From positions 1 through 64,000 of the forward strand of contig NZ_MSIE01000049.1 of assembly GCF_001921205.1 (NCBI RefSeq): a DNA stretch of 64,000 nt, written 5' to 3'. The stretch is from Actinophytocola xanthii. Lineage in GTDB: Bacteria > Actinomycetota > Actinomycetes > Mycobacteriales > Pseudonocardiaceae. This document shows, piece by piece, positions 8,748 to 17,968 of the stretch. The first letter of the stretch is position 1; the number at the start of each line of letters is the position of its first letter. The notes under the pieces are model-generated. The model did not search any database and had not been told where the DNA came from. It was given only the letters and a program-made list of their open reading frames with translations. A program made the position numbers and the translations under genes.

Positions 8748-8765
8748 ATGTGCCGACCGGCGCAT
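8748..8765. promoter_or_regulatory. Imperfect copy of the divergent-promoter palindrome
   Basis: ATGTGCCGACCGGCGCAT is an imperfect version of the palindrome at 8787-8808. Their centres are 41 bp apart, about four helical turns. It may be a second binding site for the adjacent NarL-type regulator. Confidence 0.5.
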
Positions 8766-8786
8766 CCTCGGGTGCCACGCGGGCGT

Positions 8787-8808
8787 CGATATGCCGATCG
8801 GCATATCG
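8787..8808. promoter_or_regulatory. Perfect 22-bp palindrome between divergent genes (operator candidate)
   Basis: The half-site CGATATGCCGA is followed by its exact reverse complement, with no spacer. It lies 35 bp before the kinase start and 74 bp before the membrane-protein start on the other strand. The position suits an autoregulatory operator for the two-component system. Confidence 0.65.
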
Positions 8809-8842
8809 CGGGGATCCAGGGGCGCCACCTAGGCTCGTGATC

Positions 8843-9976
8843 ATGTGCCTCCGCCGCGTGCTGGCCGCCTGCGGCGTGCTCGCTCTCGCGGCGGGGACGC
8901 TGCTGGTCCCGGCTCCGCCCATCGGCATCGTCACGCCGGTCACGCTCTGGCTCGGGCTGGCCGTCCTGCTCGCCCTCTGGCCGAGGACGCGGGCCGCTTC
9001 GCCCTGGGCGGCCGGGGCCGCCGCAGGTCTGTCCGCCGCGGTCACCGTGGCCTACCTGGTCCTACGGCCCGGCGGTTCGAGTGAGGGCCCGGTCCTGTGG
9101 TTCCTGCTCGAACCGGCCGGCCTGGCCGTCTACGTGTACCTGGCGTTCCGCTGGGCGCCCCCGAGGTCCGCGCTGACCGGCGGCGGAGCCGCCGTGCTCG
9201 CCCTGGCCATGACCGTGCAGCGGTACCTGCCGGCCGAGGCGGTCGTGGAGGCGATCGCCGGAAGTCTCGTCTGGCTGATCCCCGGCGTCGTCGCCGGCCT
9301 GGTCGCCTGGTACCCGCGGCTCATGGACGAGCGGCGGGAACGGGCCGTCGCCGAGGCTCGTCGTGCACAGCGCGTCGACCTGGCATCCGACCTGCACGAC
9401 TTCGTCGCCCACGACGTGAGCGAGATAGTCGCCCAGGCCCAGGCGTCGCGCATGGTCCTCGCCGGCGACGATCCCCGGCTCACCGAGACCTTCGAGCGCA
9501 TCGAGGCCGCGGGGCTGCGCGCGTTGGCGTCCATGGACCGCACCGTCCACATGCTCCGGGACTCCGGCGGGGCGGCTCGCACGCCCGTCGGCGTCCTCGC
9601 CGACCTGCCAGAACTGGTCGCCCGCTTCTCCCAGGGCGGCATGGGCGTCCGGCTCGACCCGACCACCACCGAGGTCCCCCGGGAAGCCGCCGCCGTGGCC
9701 TACCGCATCGTGGTGGAGGCACTCACCAACGTCCGCCGCCACGCACCTTCGGCCTCCACGGTGGACGTCACGGTCGCGGTGGAAGGACGGGACCTGCGCG
9801 TCACCGTCGCCGACGACGGCACCGACGAGACACGACCGAGCGGCCGGGCGCACGCCGGACTCGGCCTGCCCGGCCTCGCCGAGCGCCTGGCGTCCGTGGG
9901 CGGGACGCTCAGCGCCGGCCCTCGGGAACCCCGCGGCTGGTCCCTTTCCGCACGCATCCCCCTGGACGGCCGATGA
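8843..9976 (+). CDS. DesK/NarX-type sensor histidine kinase (HisKA_3), 377 aa
   Basis: The N-terminal half has about five or six membrane helices and no extracellular domain. A dimerisation/phosphoacceptor domain follows, with [17 protein letters not shown] (His near residue 185). The compact ATPase domain shows [16 protein letters not shown] (N box), VADDGTD and [16 protein letters not shown] (G boxes). It phosphorylates the regulator encoded next, whose ATG overlaps its TGA. The start is ATG 8843; an in-frame GTG two codons earlier is possible. The signal is unknown; the membrane-only sensor suggests envelope or lipid state, or a membrane partner. Confidence 0.92.
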   Translation: MCLRRVLAACGVLALAAGTLLVPAPPIGIVTPVTLWLGLAVLLALWPRTRAASPWAAGAAAGLSAAVTVAYLVLRPGGSSEGPVLWFLLEPAGLAVYVYLAFRWAPPRSALTGGGAAVLALAMTVQRYLPAEAVVEAIAGSLVWLIPGVVAGLVAWYPRLMDERRERAVAEARRAQRVDLASDLHDFVAHDVSEIVAQAQASRMVLAGDDPRLTETFERIEAAGLRALASMDRTVHMLRDSGGAARTPVGVLADLPELVARFSQGGMGVRLDPTTTEVPREAAAVAYRIVVEALTNVRRHAPSASTVDVTVAVEGRDLRVTVADDGTDETRPSGRAHAGLGLPGLAERLASVGGTLSAGPREPRGWSLSARIPLDGR

Positions 9977-10617
9977 TCCGCATCCTGATCGCCGACGACC
10001 AGGAAGGCATCCGCGGGGCCTTCCGGATGGTCCTGGACGCCCAGCCCGACCTCACCGTGGTGGCGGAGGCCGCCGACGGCGAGAGCGCACTCGCCCAGGC
10101 CCGGCACCTCAAGCCCGACGTGGTGCTCGCCGACATCCGCATGCCCGGTCTGGACGGGCTGGAACTCACCCGGAAGCTGGCCGGCCCGGGAGTGGCCGAC
10201 CCGATGCGCGTCATCGTGGTCACCACCTTCGACCTCGACGAGTACGTCCACACCGCGCTGCGCGACGGGGCCTGCGGATACCTGTTGAAACGCTCGGGTC
10301 CGACACTGCTGGTCGAGGCGGTCCGCGCGGCGATGGCCGGGGACACCCTCATCAGCCCGCAGATCACCGTCCGGTTGCTCAAGCGGATGATCCCCGCCGC
10401 CCCTCCCCCACCGGAACGTGACCCGTTGAGCGGACGGGAACTGGAGGTCGTCCGCCTGGTCGCCGAAGGCCGCACCAACGCCGAGATCGCCACGAACCTG
10501 TTCATCAGCCCCGGGACGGTGAAGAACCACCTCGCGAACGTGCAGCGCAAACTCGGAGTCAACAACCGCGTCGGCATCGCCGCCTGGGCGTGGGCGACGG
10601 GACGGTCAAGGCCATAG
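9973..10617 (+). CDS. NarL/LuxR-family response regulator, 214 aa
   Basis: The receiver domain (about 1-120) has the acidic pair DD (9-10), phosphoacceptor Asp54 in [10 protein letters not shown], the switch Thr in VVTTFD, and Lys in YLLKRS. The C-terminal HTH (about 148-205) has [20 protein letters not shown] and [18 protein letters not shown]. The ATG overlaps the kinase stop (ATGA), so the two are co-translated. It probably binds the palindromes upstream of the kinase gene. Confidence 0.95.
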   Translation: MIRILIADDQEGIRGAFRMVLDAQPDLTVVAEAADGESALAQARHLKPDVVLADIRMPGLDGLELTRKLAGPGVADPMRVIVVTTFDLDEYVHTALRDGACGYLLKRSGPTLLVEAVRAAMAGDTLISPQITVRLLKRMIPAAPPPPERDPLSGRELEVVRLVAEGRTNAEIATNLFISPGTVKNHLANVQRKLGVNNRVGIAAWAWATGRSRP

Positions 10618-10638
10618 CCCATACCGCGGCCGCGTGAC

Positions 10639-11559
10639 TCAGGTGATCGCGCCGTCCGCGAGGACGGCATGCACTCCCCACGTCTCGTTCACGACCTGGG
10701 TGATGCGCAGGTCCACGACCAGGCTGGCGAGCGCCGCGGCCGTCCCCCGGTCCAGGTCGTGCAGACTCTGCATCCACGTCACCATCGCGGTGAGCGCGTG
10801 CGCCATCGCCATGTTCAGGTCGGCGTCGAACCCGAAGGTGACGCGCCCGCCGGGGGTGGTGGCGTGCAGGCCGGGAACCGGGGCCTCGGTGGCGATGTCG
10901 AGCGTCACGACCGTCGTCATCGGACATTCGATCGCGGTGCCGCACACCTCGCCGTCGCCCTGGGCGGCGTGGCCGTCGCCGAGGTGCAGCAGTGCGCCGG
11001 GGACGGTGACCGGCAGGAACAACGTCGTCCCGGCGGTCAGGTCGCGGCAGTCGATGTTTCCGCCGCCGACGGCCCGTGGCGGGATGGTGGAGTGTTGACC
11101 CGGTTCGTCCGGTGGCATGCCGATCACGCCGAGGAATGGCGCGATTCGCACGGTGTGGCCGCGGTCGCTGGTGGCGGTTCCCCCGGCGGCGTCGATCTCC
11201 CAGAGGAGCGATGAAGGTGCTCCCCGCAGACCCAGCGTGCGGTTCAACGCGTTGTCCTTCGCCCCCGCGTTCGTCCAACCCCAGTCACCCGGGCTGGCCG
11301 AGCGGATGTGCACCGCGAGCACGTCCCCCACGTCCGCACCGCGCACCTCGATCGGGCCGGTGAGGCAGTGGCCGCGCCGTTCGTCGAACATGGTGGGCCG
11401 CCGCTCCCCCGGCGACTGCTGCCGTTCGAGGTATCCGTGCGCGTCGAGGGATCGCACGACGACCGTGTCACCGGGCTCCACCGTCAGCACCGGCACCGCA
11501 CCGCGGTCGAACACGTCCGTGGTGGTTCCGCGCTCAGCATTCAGCTCGTGGACGCTCAC
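10639..11559 (-). CDS. Acetamidase/formamidase family protein, 306 aa
   Basis: This cytoplasmic amidohydrolase family (FmdA/AmdA) releases ammonia from formamide, acetamide or related amides. Recognisable blocks are GDTVVVRSLDAHGY, GPIEVRGADVGDVLAVHI, FLGVIGMPP, GGGNIDCRDL, FLPVTVPGALLHLGDGHAAQGDGEVCG and ECPMTTVV. GTG 11559 overlaps the stop of the upstream reductase (GTGA), so it is the last gene of a MOSC-reductase-amidase operon. The substrate here is not evident; coupling to an N-oxide-reducing system hints at amide or amidoxime metabolism (inference). Confidence 0.88.
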   Translation of the reverse strand: MSVHELNAERGTTTDVFDRGAVPVLTVEPGDTVVVRSLDAHGYLERQQSPGERRPTMFDERRGHCLTGPIEVRGADVGDVLAVHIRSASPGDWGWTNAGAKDNALNRTLGLRGAPSSLLWEIDAAGGTATSDRGHTVRIAPFLGVIGMPPDEPGQHSTIPPRAVGGGNIDCRDLTAGTTLFLPVTVPGALLHLGDGHAAQGDGEVCGTAIECPMTTVVTLDIATEAPVPGLHATTPGGRVTFGFDADLNMAMAHALTAMVTWMQSLHDLDRGTAAALASLVVDLRITQVVNETWGVHAVLADGAIT

Positions 11560-12503
11560 GCGAGTTCCTCGTCCTGGTAGGGGCCGACGACGAGTTCGGT
11601 CGACCTGGCCCGCGACACGCAGGCCACCATACTGGCGACACGCTCGCTCTCGGTCAGCACGGAGTCGGCGTGCTCGACCTCGCCGTCGAGGACCGCGACG
11701 CGACACGTGCCGCACACGCCGGCTTCGCAGGACGAACCAACGCGAACGCCTTCGCCGCGCAGCGCGGCGAGCAGCGAGAGGTGTGCGGGAACCCCCACCC
11801 GTCGCCCGTCCGGGGCCCAGACCGCCGTGAACGGCGAGGACAGTTGCCGGTGGCCGGCCGCGAACTCCTCCAGGTGAATCCGGCTGAGGCGCCAGTGCGC
11901 CGTCAGCGTCCGCACCGCCCGCACGAGTGCCGGGGGGCCACAACAGTAGATGCGCACGTCGTCGTCCGGAACGCCGAGGTAGGGCCACAGGTCGAGCCGT
12001 CCCCGGCCGCCGCTGTGGTGCACGGTGTCCTCCGGACCGGCGAACTCCTCCAGGAACGGGGTTTCCGCGGCGGACCGCGTCAGGTAGAGCAGCCGCACAC
12101 CAGCGCGGCCCGCGGCACGCAACCGGCGCACCATCGCCCGGATCGGGGTGATGCCGATGCCCCCGGCGATGAACAGGTACCGAGGCGAGGGTGCCAGAGG
12201 GAACCTGTTGGCCGGCGCGGAGACCACGAGCGTGGTGCCCACCGCCACGTCGTCGTGCATGCTCACCGAACCACCCCGGCCGTCGGTGTCGCGACGCACG
12301 CACAGGACGTACTCCCGGGGCTGGGCGCCGCCCGGCTCGACGAGGCTGTAGGCGCGCCTGTGCCCGGCCGGAGTGGACACCACGACGTGCGCACCGGGCT
12401 CATACGCCGGTAGCCGGGACCCGGCCGGGTCCCGCAGAACGAACCGGCGGACGGTAGGGGTGAGTTCGCCCGCCGCGCTGACCCGCAGCCGAAGCTCAGA
12501 CAC
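11556..12503 (-). CDS. FMN/2Fe-2S oxidoreductase (phthalate dioxygenase reductase/VanB type), 315 aa
   Basis: This NAD(P)H-dependent electron-transfer protein has a flavin-binding barrel (RAYSLVEP), a nucleotide-binding domain (FIAGGIGITPIRAMVRRL, YCCGPPALV) and a C-terminal plant-type [2Fe-2S] ferredoxin with Cys ligands in SSCEAGVCGTCRVAVL and MVACVSRA. It would pass electrons to an oxygenase or, given the adjacent YcbX-like MOSC gene, to that molybdenum enzyme. GTG 12503 is placed 11 nt after GAAGGG; GTG 12512 is possible but too close to it. It overlaps the MOSC gene end. Confidence 0.9.
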   Translation of the reverse strand: MSELRLRVSAAGELTPTVRRFVLRDPAGSRLPAYEPGAHVVVSTPAGHRRAYSLVEPGGAQPREYVLCVRRDTDGRGGSVSMHDDVAVGTTLVVSAPANRFPLAPSPRYLFIAGGIGITPIRAMVRRLRAAGRAGVRLLYLTRSAAETPFLEEFAGPEDTVHHSGGRGRLDLWPYLGVPDDDVRIYCCGPPALVRAVRTLTAHWRLSRIHLEEFAAGHRQLSSPFTAVWAPDGRRVGVPAHLSLLAALRGEGVRVGSSCEAGVCGTCRVAVLDGEVEHADSVLTESERVASMVACVSRARSTELVVGPYQDEELA

Positions 12504-13278
12504 CGACCGCACTGCCCTTCGCCAAGGTCCCGGCAGTCAGGACTTCCACGTAGATTCCCATGAACTGGTGTCCGTAGGTCCGGTGGATCATGCTCACCAC
12601 CGCCAGGTCGCGACGGCCGGTTCCCGGACCGACCTCGGTCGCGGCGCAGCGCCTGGTTCTGTGCACGGCCCGCACGCGCACCCCACCGAGGTCGAGCTCC
12701 CGACCGACCGCGTCCATTTCGGACCACGCCGGCAGTCCGTCGACGACGACGTTGGCCCGGAACCGGAGCGGGTCGACGACGGTGCCGGTGCGCGCCTCCA
12801 GGTCTCGGATCGAGGCCAGGCTGACCACCGAGACCCAGTTCATCGGCCCGTCCCCCGCCGCCGCCGCGTCGGTGAAGCGCCTACCCGGTTCCCGTGCGAG
12901 CACAGGCGTGACGCCCGCGGGCAGGTCGAGGACGGGCGTGAGGAACCGCATCGCCTCGTCGCGGCCTTCCTCGGTGCCCAGGTCGGCCTTCAGCACGTCG
13001 TGACCCGCGACTCGCACGGTGAGAACATCGGTCCCGGTGTCCACATGGGTGTCGAGTCCGGCGAGGCGGGGGTCCGACACCAGCGCGAAGAACTCCTGCT
13101 TCGGCAGCCCCACACGCGTGCCGGGCCGGTACCTGCCGTCCGGCCGGGCGAAGGCGAACCTGCGGTCGTTCGGAAACCCCGTGCCCGGTCGGAGCGCGAC
13201 ACGGTCCAGCGGCTGCGCGCTGAGCCCTTTGACCGGATAGACGAACAGTGCGTCCACCCGGCCTCGTCCCTCCACCAT
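12496..13278 (-). CDS. MOSC domain protein, YcbX/mARC-like molybdoenzyme, 260 aa
   Basis: It has an N-terminal MOSC beta-barrel domain (VYPVKGLSAQPLDRVAL, FPNDRRFAFARPDG) and a C-terminal MOSC domain. The motif RRCAATEVGPGTG fits the molybdenum-liganding Cys region of YcbX and the eukaryotic amidoxime-reducing component. These enzymes reduce N-hydroxylated compounds and need an electron donor; the very next gene encodes a flavin/2Fe-2S reductase. In E. coli YcbX the ferredoxin is fused; here it is separate. ATG 13278 follows GGGAGA. Confidence 0.85.
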   Translation of the reverse strand: MVEGRGRVDALFVYPVKGLSAQPLDRVALRPGTGFPNDRRFAFARPDGRYRPGTRVGLPKQEFFALVSDPRLAGLDTHVDTGTDVLTVRVAGHDVLKADLGTEEGRDEAMRFLTPVLDLPAGVTPVLAREPGRRFTDAAAAGDGPMNWVSVVSLASIRDLEARTGTVVDPLRFRANVVVDGLPAWSEMDAVGRELDLGGVRVRAVHRTRRCAATEVGPGTGRRDLAVVSMIHRTYGHQFMGIYVEVLTAGTLAKGSAVGV

Positions 13279-13319
13279 GGATGATCTCCCGTGGGTGCGT
13301 GCTGTGTGAGCCGTGATCG

Positions 13320-13943
13320 TCAGTCGACGGCCGTGTCGGCCGCGACCCCGCCGCGGCGACGGCGGAGGTGCCGGACCACCTCGATGACACCGGTCACCAC
13401 GAACGCGAGACCGACGCCGACGGCGATCGCGAGCAGCGTGTTCTCCTGGAACACGACACCGCCGAGATATCCCGAGAGGGCGGTGTACGCGCTCCACGCG
13501 GCGGTGGCGAACCCGACGAACATCATGTACTTGCCCAGCGGGTAGCCGACCAGCCCCGTGGACAAGGTGGCCAGGTAGCGTCCGAACGGGATGAACCGGG
13601 TGGTCACGAGGATGAAGCCGCCGCGGACGTCGAGCTCGCGGGTGAACCAGTCGTGCGCCGCTCGCCGTTTGGTGCCGGGTGGCAATCGCCTGAGGACTCG
13701 TACCCCGAGCAGGCGTCCGACCGCGTAGGGGATGAGGTCTCCCAGGAAGGCGCCGAACGCGGTGGCGGCGATGACGAGGACGATGTCGGTCTGCCCGGTG
13801 GCGGCGTAGACACCGGCGACGATCACGACAGCCTCGCTCGGGATCAGCGGGAGGAACGAGTCCAAGCAGGACACCACGACGAGCACCGCGTACAGCCACG
13901 GTGACGCGATGAGCGACTCGGCCAGCCGTAACCAGTCGATCAT
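13320..13943 (-). CDS. DedA-family membrane protein, 207 aa
   Basis: The DedA/VTT architecture is present: a hydrophobic start (LYAVLVVVSCLDSFLPLIPSE), the conserved acidic/glycine segment FGAFLGDLIPYAVGRLLG, and the signature TTRFIPFGRYLATLSTGLVGYPLGKY, followed by two C-terminal helices. Members are linked to undecaprenyl-phosphate or phospholipid flipping and membrane homeostasis. It lies 41 bp upstream of the MOSC gene in the same direction and may be the first gene of that transcript. A dyad at 14027 lies upstream. Confidence 0.92.
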   Translation of the reverse strand: MIDWLRLAESLIASPWLYAVLVVVSCLDSFLPLIPSEAVVIVAGVYAATGQTDIVLVIAATAFGAFLGDLIPYAVGRLLGVRVLRRLPPGTKRRAAHDWFTRELDVRGGFILVTTRFIPFGRYLATLSTGLVGYPLGKYMMFVGFATAAWSAYTALSGYLGGVVFQENTLLAIAVGVGLAFVVTGVIEVVRHLRRRRGGVAADTAVD

Positions 13944-14026
13944 GGGTCGCCACCGGCGTCGGGAGGAGCGGAGGGACCGTACCGGGGATTCCGCGAACTC
14001 ATGCGGAAAACGCTAGAGAAGCCACC

Positions 14027-14055
14027 GGTTGACAGCAATTGCAAGTTCGTCAACC
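14027..14055. promoter_or_regulatory. Inverted repeat upstream of the DedA gene
   Basis: GGTTGAC (14027-14033) and GTCAACC (14049-14055) flank a 15-bp spacer containing the palindrome GCAATTGC (14035-14042). The region is AT-richer than its surroundings. On the minus strand TTGACG could serve as a -35 element for the DedA transcript. Confidence 0.4.
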
Positions 14056-14086
14056 TGTGTTTTCGCGGGAGGTAATCGGCGCGGGC

Positions 14087-14998
14087 TCACCCCTGGTCGG
14101 CCGCGGCGGCCATGATGTGGCGGGTGCGCTCGCGCAGCAACTGGTGCGTGCGGTCGTTGTGGTTGCGCGGGTGCCACGCCATGCCGATCGCCAGGGACGG
14201 TAGCGCCAGGGGGATCGGGAACGTGCGCAACCCGAGCGTGTCCAACATCGGCCGGCCCAGCCTGGCCGGTGCGACGCAGACGACGTCGGTTTCGCGAGCC
14301 AGGAACAGCGCGCTCGCGAAGGTGGGGACCACGGCGACCACCCGCCGGCGCAGGCCCAGGTCGCCGAGCCGCTCGTCGATCGGGCCGTGGACTCGGCCGC
14401 GTCGCGACATGACGATGTGGTCGGCCGCGGCGAACCGCTGTGGACTCACGGTCTTCGTCCTGGCCAGGGGATGGTCCGGCCGCACCGCGCCGACCAGGGT
14501 CTCGGTGACGAGGGTCGTCGAGCGGATCTCCGGCTCACCGGGGCGGATGATCCCGATCTCCAGGTCCACCAGCCCTTCGCGCAGCGCCGGGGTGTCCTCG
14601 ATGCTCTCCGGCCGCAGGCGCAGGGAGATGCCGGGAGCCTCGATCCGCAGGTCGTCGATGAGCGAGGGGATGAACGTGGTGGCGAGCATGTCGGTGACCT
14701 GCAGGTCGAACATGCGTACCGCGGTCCGCGGGTCGGCGGTGTTCGACGGCGCGAACAGGGCCCGCGCCCGGGCGGCGACAGCGTGCACCTCGCCGCGCAG
14801 CTCGAGGGCCCGGGGAGTGGGCACGAGATCGCGTCCGGCCCGCACGAGGAGCGGGTCGTCGAAGGCGCGTCGCAACCGAGCCAGGGTTCGGCTCATCGCC
14901 GGCGCGGAGGTGTTCAGGCGTGCCGCCGCCTTCGTCACGCTGCTCTCGGTGAGCAGCACGTCCAGCGCCTCGATGAGGTTCAGATCGACGTGGTCCAC
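14087..14998 (-). CDS. LysR-family transcriptional regulator, 303 aa
   Basis: The N-terminal winged HTH (DLNLIEALDVLLTESSVTKAAARL, then SAPAMSRTLARLRRAFDDPLLVR) is followed by a periplasmic-binding-like effector domain. GTG 14998 gives MDHVDLNLIEALDVLL, the usual LysR beginning. It is divergent from a five-gene catabolic operon with 97 bp between, the classical arrangement for a LysR activator controlling its neighbour and itself. The effector is unknown, presumably the operon substrate or an intermediate. Confidence 0.93.
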   Translation of the reverse strand: MDHVDLNLIEALDVLLTESSVTKAAARLNTSAPAMSRTLARLRRAFDDPLLVRAGRDLVPTPRALELRGEVHAVAARARALFAPSNTADPRTAVRMFDLQVTDMLATTFIPSLIDDLRIEAPGISLRLRPESIEDTPALREGLVDLEIGIIRPGEPEIRSTTLVTETLVGAVRPDHPLARTKTVSPQRFAAADHIVMSRRGRVHGPIDERLGDLGLRRRVVAVVPTFASALFLARETDVVCVAPARLGRPMLDTLGLRTFPIPLALPSLAIGMAWHPRNHNDRTHQLLRERTRHIMAAAADQG

Positions 14999-15095
14999 CT
15001 CCGGATTATCACATCTGAAATGACCCTGTACCGACGTTGCACTGGTGTGAATCGGCCGCGGTTCCCTACCGTCGGCACCGACAGGAGGAGAACTG

Positions 15096-16217
15096 ATGCG
15101 GGCTGTGGTGATCGGTGGCGGAATCGTGGGCCTGACGAGCGGGCTCGCGCTGCGCCGGGCGGGGATCGACGTGATGATCTGCGAGCGCGCGCCGGAGATC
15201 CGCGCCGCCGGGGCGGGACTGGGACTCTGGGCCAACGCCCTGGCGGTGTTCGACGAGCTCGGCATCGGCGAGCAGGTGCGGGCCAATGGCAAACCCAGCG
15301 AGATGTACTTCCACGACCCGGCCGGGCGGCTGCTGGAAACCCCGGAGTTCGGTGTCGAGGACCACCAGTACCTACTGGTGCACCGGGCGAAGCTGAACGA
15401 CCTGCTCGCCGACGCCGTGGGGCGAGAGAACATCCGCCTGGCCACCGCGTTCCAGACCTACGAGGAACACCACGACCAGGTCACCGTTCGGCTGTCCGAC
15501 GGCAGCGCCGAGAACGCCGACCTACTCGTCGGGGCGGACGGGACGTACTCGGCGGTGCGCGCGCAGCTGGTGCCGGGCGCCGAGGCGCAGGAACACCCCG
15601 GCCACCAGGTCTGGCGCGCGGTCATACCGGCCCCCGGCATCGCCGTGTCGGAGGATCGACTGATCCTGGGCACCCACGGCTGCCGAGGCGGGTACGTACG
15701 GACCCACGACGGGTTCGTCTACTGGCTGGTTAACCAGTTCAGGTCACCCGCGTTGACCGGCAGCCGGAAGCAGCAAGCCCTGCACCGGGCCCAGTATCTC
15801 GAGCAGGGAGCGCCGAATCCGGTCCTGGCCGAGCTGATCGCCGCGACGCCGGAGGAGCAGATCCTGCACAACCAGATCATGCTCGTGCCACCGCTGCCCC
15901 ACTGGGTTTCCGGGCGGGTCGCGCTCGCCGGTGACGCGGCGCACGCGATGTCGCCGCACATCACCGCCGGCGCGACGCTCGGCATCGAGGACGCCGTCCT
16001 GCTCAGCTACCTGCTCACCACCGCCGCCGACGTGCCCGCCGCGCTGGCCGCCTACGAGGCCAGCCAGATCCCGCAGTACGCCAGGGTCTCGCGGCTGTCG
16101 GCGGCGGTCGAACACTCCCGCACGCCGCAGGAGTTCGCGCACCACTACGCCGCGTTCAGTCACTGGATGATCACCCAGGAGCCGCGGCACCACGGGCCGA
16201 ACCGGGTCACGGCATGA
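15096..16217 (+). CDS. FAD-dependent aromatic-ring monooxygenase (PHBH/UbiH class), 373 aa
   Basis: A class A flavin monooxygenase. It has the N-terminal dinucleotide fold VVIGGGIVGLTSGLAL, the DG-type motif (LLVGADGTYSAVRAQL) and the FAD ribityl motif VALAGDAAHAMSPHITAGATLGIEDA. It uses NAD(P)H and oxygen, most likely to hydroxylate an aromatic acid or amide. The start is ATG 15096 after AGGAGGAG. It is the first gene of an operon with overlapping stop/start junctions under a divergent LysR gene. The substrate cannot be read from the sequence. Confidence 0.92.
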   Translation: MRAVVIGGGIVGLTSGLALRRAGIDVMICERAPEIRAAGAGLGLWANALAVFDELGIGEQVRANGKPSEMYFHDPAGRLLETPEFGVEDHQYLLVHRAKLNDLLADAVGRENIRLATAFQTYEEHHDQVTVRLSDGSAENADLLVGADGTYSAVRAQLVPGAEAQEHPGHQVWRAVIPAPGIAVSEDRLILGTHGCRGGYVRTHDGFVYWLVNQFRSPALTGSRKQQALHRAQYLEQGAPNPVLAELIAATPEEQILHNQIMLVPPLPHWVSGRVALAGDAAHAMSPHITAGATLGIEDAVLLSYLLTTAADVPAALAAYEASQIPQYARVSRLSAAVEHSRTPQEFAHHYAAFSHWMITQEPRHHGPNRVTA

Positions 16218-17968
16218 CGTTCACAGTGGAGGTGGACGTGCCGGTGCCGATGCACGACGGTGTCGCGCTCGCCACCAACGTGTGGCGGCCGGCGGGGCCG
16301 GGACCGTTTCCCGTGCTGCTGGTCCGCACCCCGTACGGCAAGGACGACGCCGGAACGTACTGCAATCCGAAGTTGCCGGACGTGTTCGCCTTCGTCGAGG
16401 CCGGATATGCGGTGGTGGCACAGGACGTCCGCGGGACCTCCCGCTCCCCGGGAGCGTTCGAACCGCACGTGCACGAGGGTCGTGACGGCGTCGACACCCT
16501 CCTGTGGCTCGCCGCGCAGCCGTGGTGCGACGGCGCGGTCGGCATGTGGGGCGGGTCCTACATGGGATTCGCGCAGTGGCAGGCTGCCGCCTCCGGCGCA
16601 CCGGCACTGCGGGCGATCGCGCCGGTGATGAGTTCCGCCGACCCGTACGGGGCACCGTGGTACTCCCCCGGCGGCGCGTTGTCGCAGGACGCCGTCCTGA
16701 CCTGGGGCACACTCTCGGCACTGCGCAACCTGCGCCGCGACCTCGCCGGTGATCCGGCCGACGCCCAAGCCCTTCTCGCGGGACTGTCGGACCCGCGGCT
16801 GCTGCACGACCCGCTGCCGGTCGCCGACCGCGGCGCCCTGACCCGCTCCCTGCCCTGGGTGGGCGAGGTGCTCGACCATCCGGAACGGGACGCGTTCTGG
16901 CAGGACGTCGCGGCGATCGACCGGTGCGCCGACATCACCGTTCCGGCGTTCCAGGTGGGCGGCTGGTACGACGTGTTCATCGGCGAGACCGTGCGGTCCT
17001 ACACCACGATGCGCCGCCACGGTGGCAGCGCCGCCGCCCGCGAGGGCCAGCGGCTGCTCATCGGGCCCTGGTCGCACGCCGACGGCACCGACCTCGGCAC
17101 CTTCCCCGACCGGTCCTTCGGGCTCGACGGCAGCATCAAGGCCGTCGACGTCACCGGGGCGCACCTGCGGTTCTTCGACCGCTGGGTCCGCGGCCGGGCG
17201 GACACCCCCGACGACGGCAACCGGGTCCGGATCTTCGTCATGGGTATCGACCGGTGGCGCGACGAGATGGACTGGCCGCTGCCCGACACCCGCTACACCG
17301 ACTTCTTCCTGGACGGGACCGGCCACGCCAACAGCGCCGCCGGCGGCGGCGTACTGACGCGCGACGTCCCGTCGGAGACGGCCGTGGACACCTTCCGCTA
17401 CGACCCGCGCCGGCCGGTTCCCACCCTGGGCGGCACCGTGCTCGCCGCCGCGCCCGGCGCCTATCCCGGACCCGCCGACCAGGCGGCGGTCGAAACCCGC
17501 GAGGACGTGCTGTGCTTCACCACCGCCGTCCTCGACCGTCCCGTCGAGATCACCGGCCACGTCAGCCTGGTACTGCACGTCTCGTCCTCGGCACCGGACA
17601 CCGACTTCACCGGCAAGCTCGTCGACGTGCATCCCGACGGGAGAGCGATCCTGCTGTGCGAGGGGATTCGGCGCGCCCGGTACCGCGAGTCACTCATCGA
17701 AGCGGCGCCCCTCACCCCCGGGACTGTCTGCGAGCTGAGTATCGACCTGTGCGTCACCTCGAACGTCTTCCTGCCCGGGCACCGCATCAGACTCGAGGTC
17801 TCCAGCAGCAACTTCCCCCGCTACGACCGCAACACCAACACAGGCGGGCCGATCGCGACCGAGGGCGAGGACGACCTGGCCGTCGCGGTGAACCGGGTCC
17901 ACCACGGACCGGCCCACCCCAGTCGCCTTGTCCTGCCGCTGATCGAACGGACGGAGGCGTGGGCATGA
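16214..17968 (+). CDS. CocE/NonD-type hydrolase (X-Pro dipeptidyl-peptidase S15 fold), 584 aa
   Basis: An alpha/beta-hydrolase of the cocaine-esterase family. N-terminal blocks include MHDGVALATNVWRP, LLVRTPYGKDD and VVAQDVRGTSRSPG. The nucleophile Ser is in GMWGGSYMGFAQW. A C-terminal jelly-roll domain follows (EITGHVSLVLHVSSSAPDTDFTGKLVDVHPDGRA, GHRIRLEVSSSNFPRYDRN), as in CocE and glutaryl-acylases. There is no signal peptide. It probably hydrolyses an ester or amide bond of the operon substrate. The ATG overlaps the upstream TGA. Confidence 0.93.
   Translation: MTFTVEVDVPVPMHDGVALATNVWRPAGPGPFPVLLVRTPYGKDDAGTYCNPKLPDVFAFVEAGYAVVAQDVRGTSRSPGAFEPHVHEGRDGVDTLLWLAAQPWCDGAVGMWGGSYMGFAQWQAAASGAPALRAIAPVMSSADPYGAPWYSPGGALSQDAVLTWGTLSALRNLRRDLAGDPADAQALLAGLSDPRLLHDPLPVADRGALTRSLPWVGEVLDHPERDAFWQDVAAIDRCADITVPAFQVGGWYDVFIGETVRSYTTMRRHGGSAAAREGQRLLIGPWSHADGTDLGTFPDRSFGLDGSIKAVDVTGAHLRFFDRWVRGRADTPDDGNRVRIFVMGIDRWRDEMDWPLPDTRYTDFFLDGTGHANSAAGGGVLTRDVPSETAVDTFRYDPRRPVPTLGGTVLAAAPGAYPGPADQAAVETREDVLCFTTAVLDRPVEITGHVSLVLHVSSSAPDTDFTGKLVDVHPDGRAILLCEGIRRARYRESLIEAAPLTPGTVCELSIDLCVTSNVFLPGHRIRLEVSSSNFPRYDRNTNTGGPIATEGEDDLAVAVNRVHHGPAHPSRLVLPLIERTEAWA

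Noticed and set aside
7433-8842. Extension of the sensor-kinase frame back to 7433
   Set aside because: The extension crosses cspA and two hairpins and has shadow composition; ATG 8843 gives a normal kinase.
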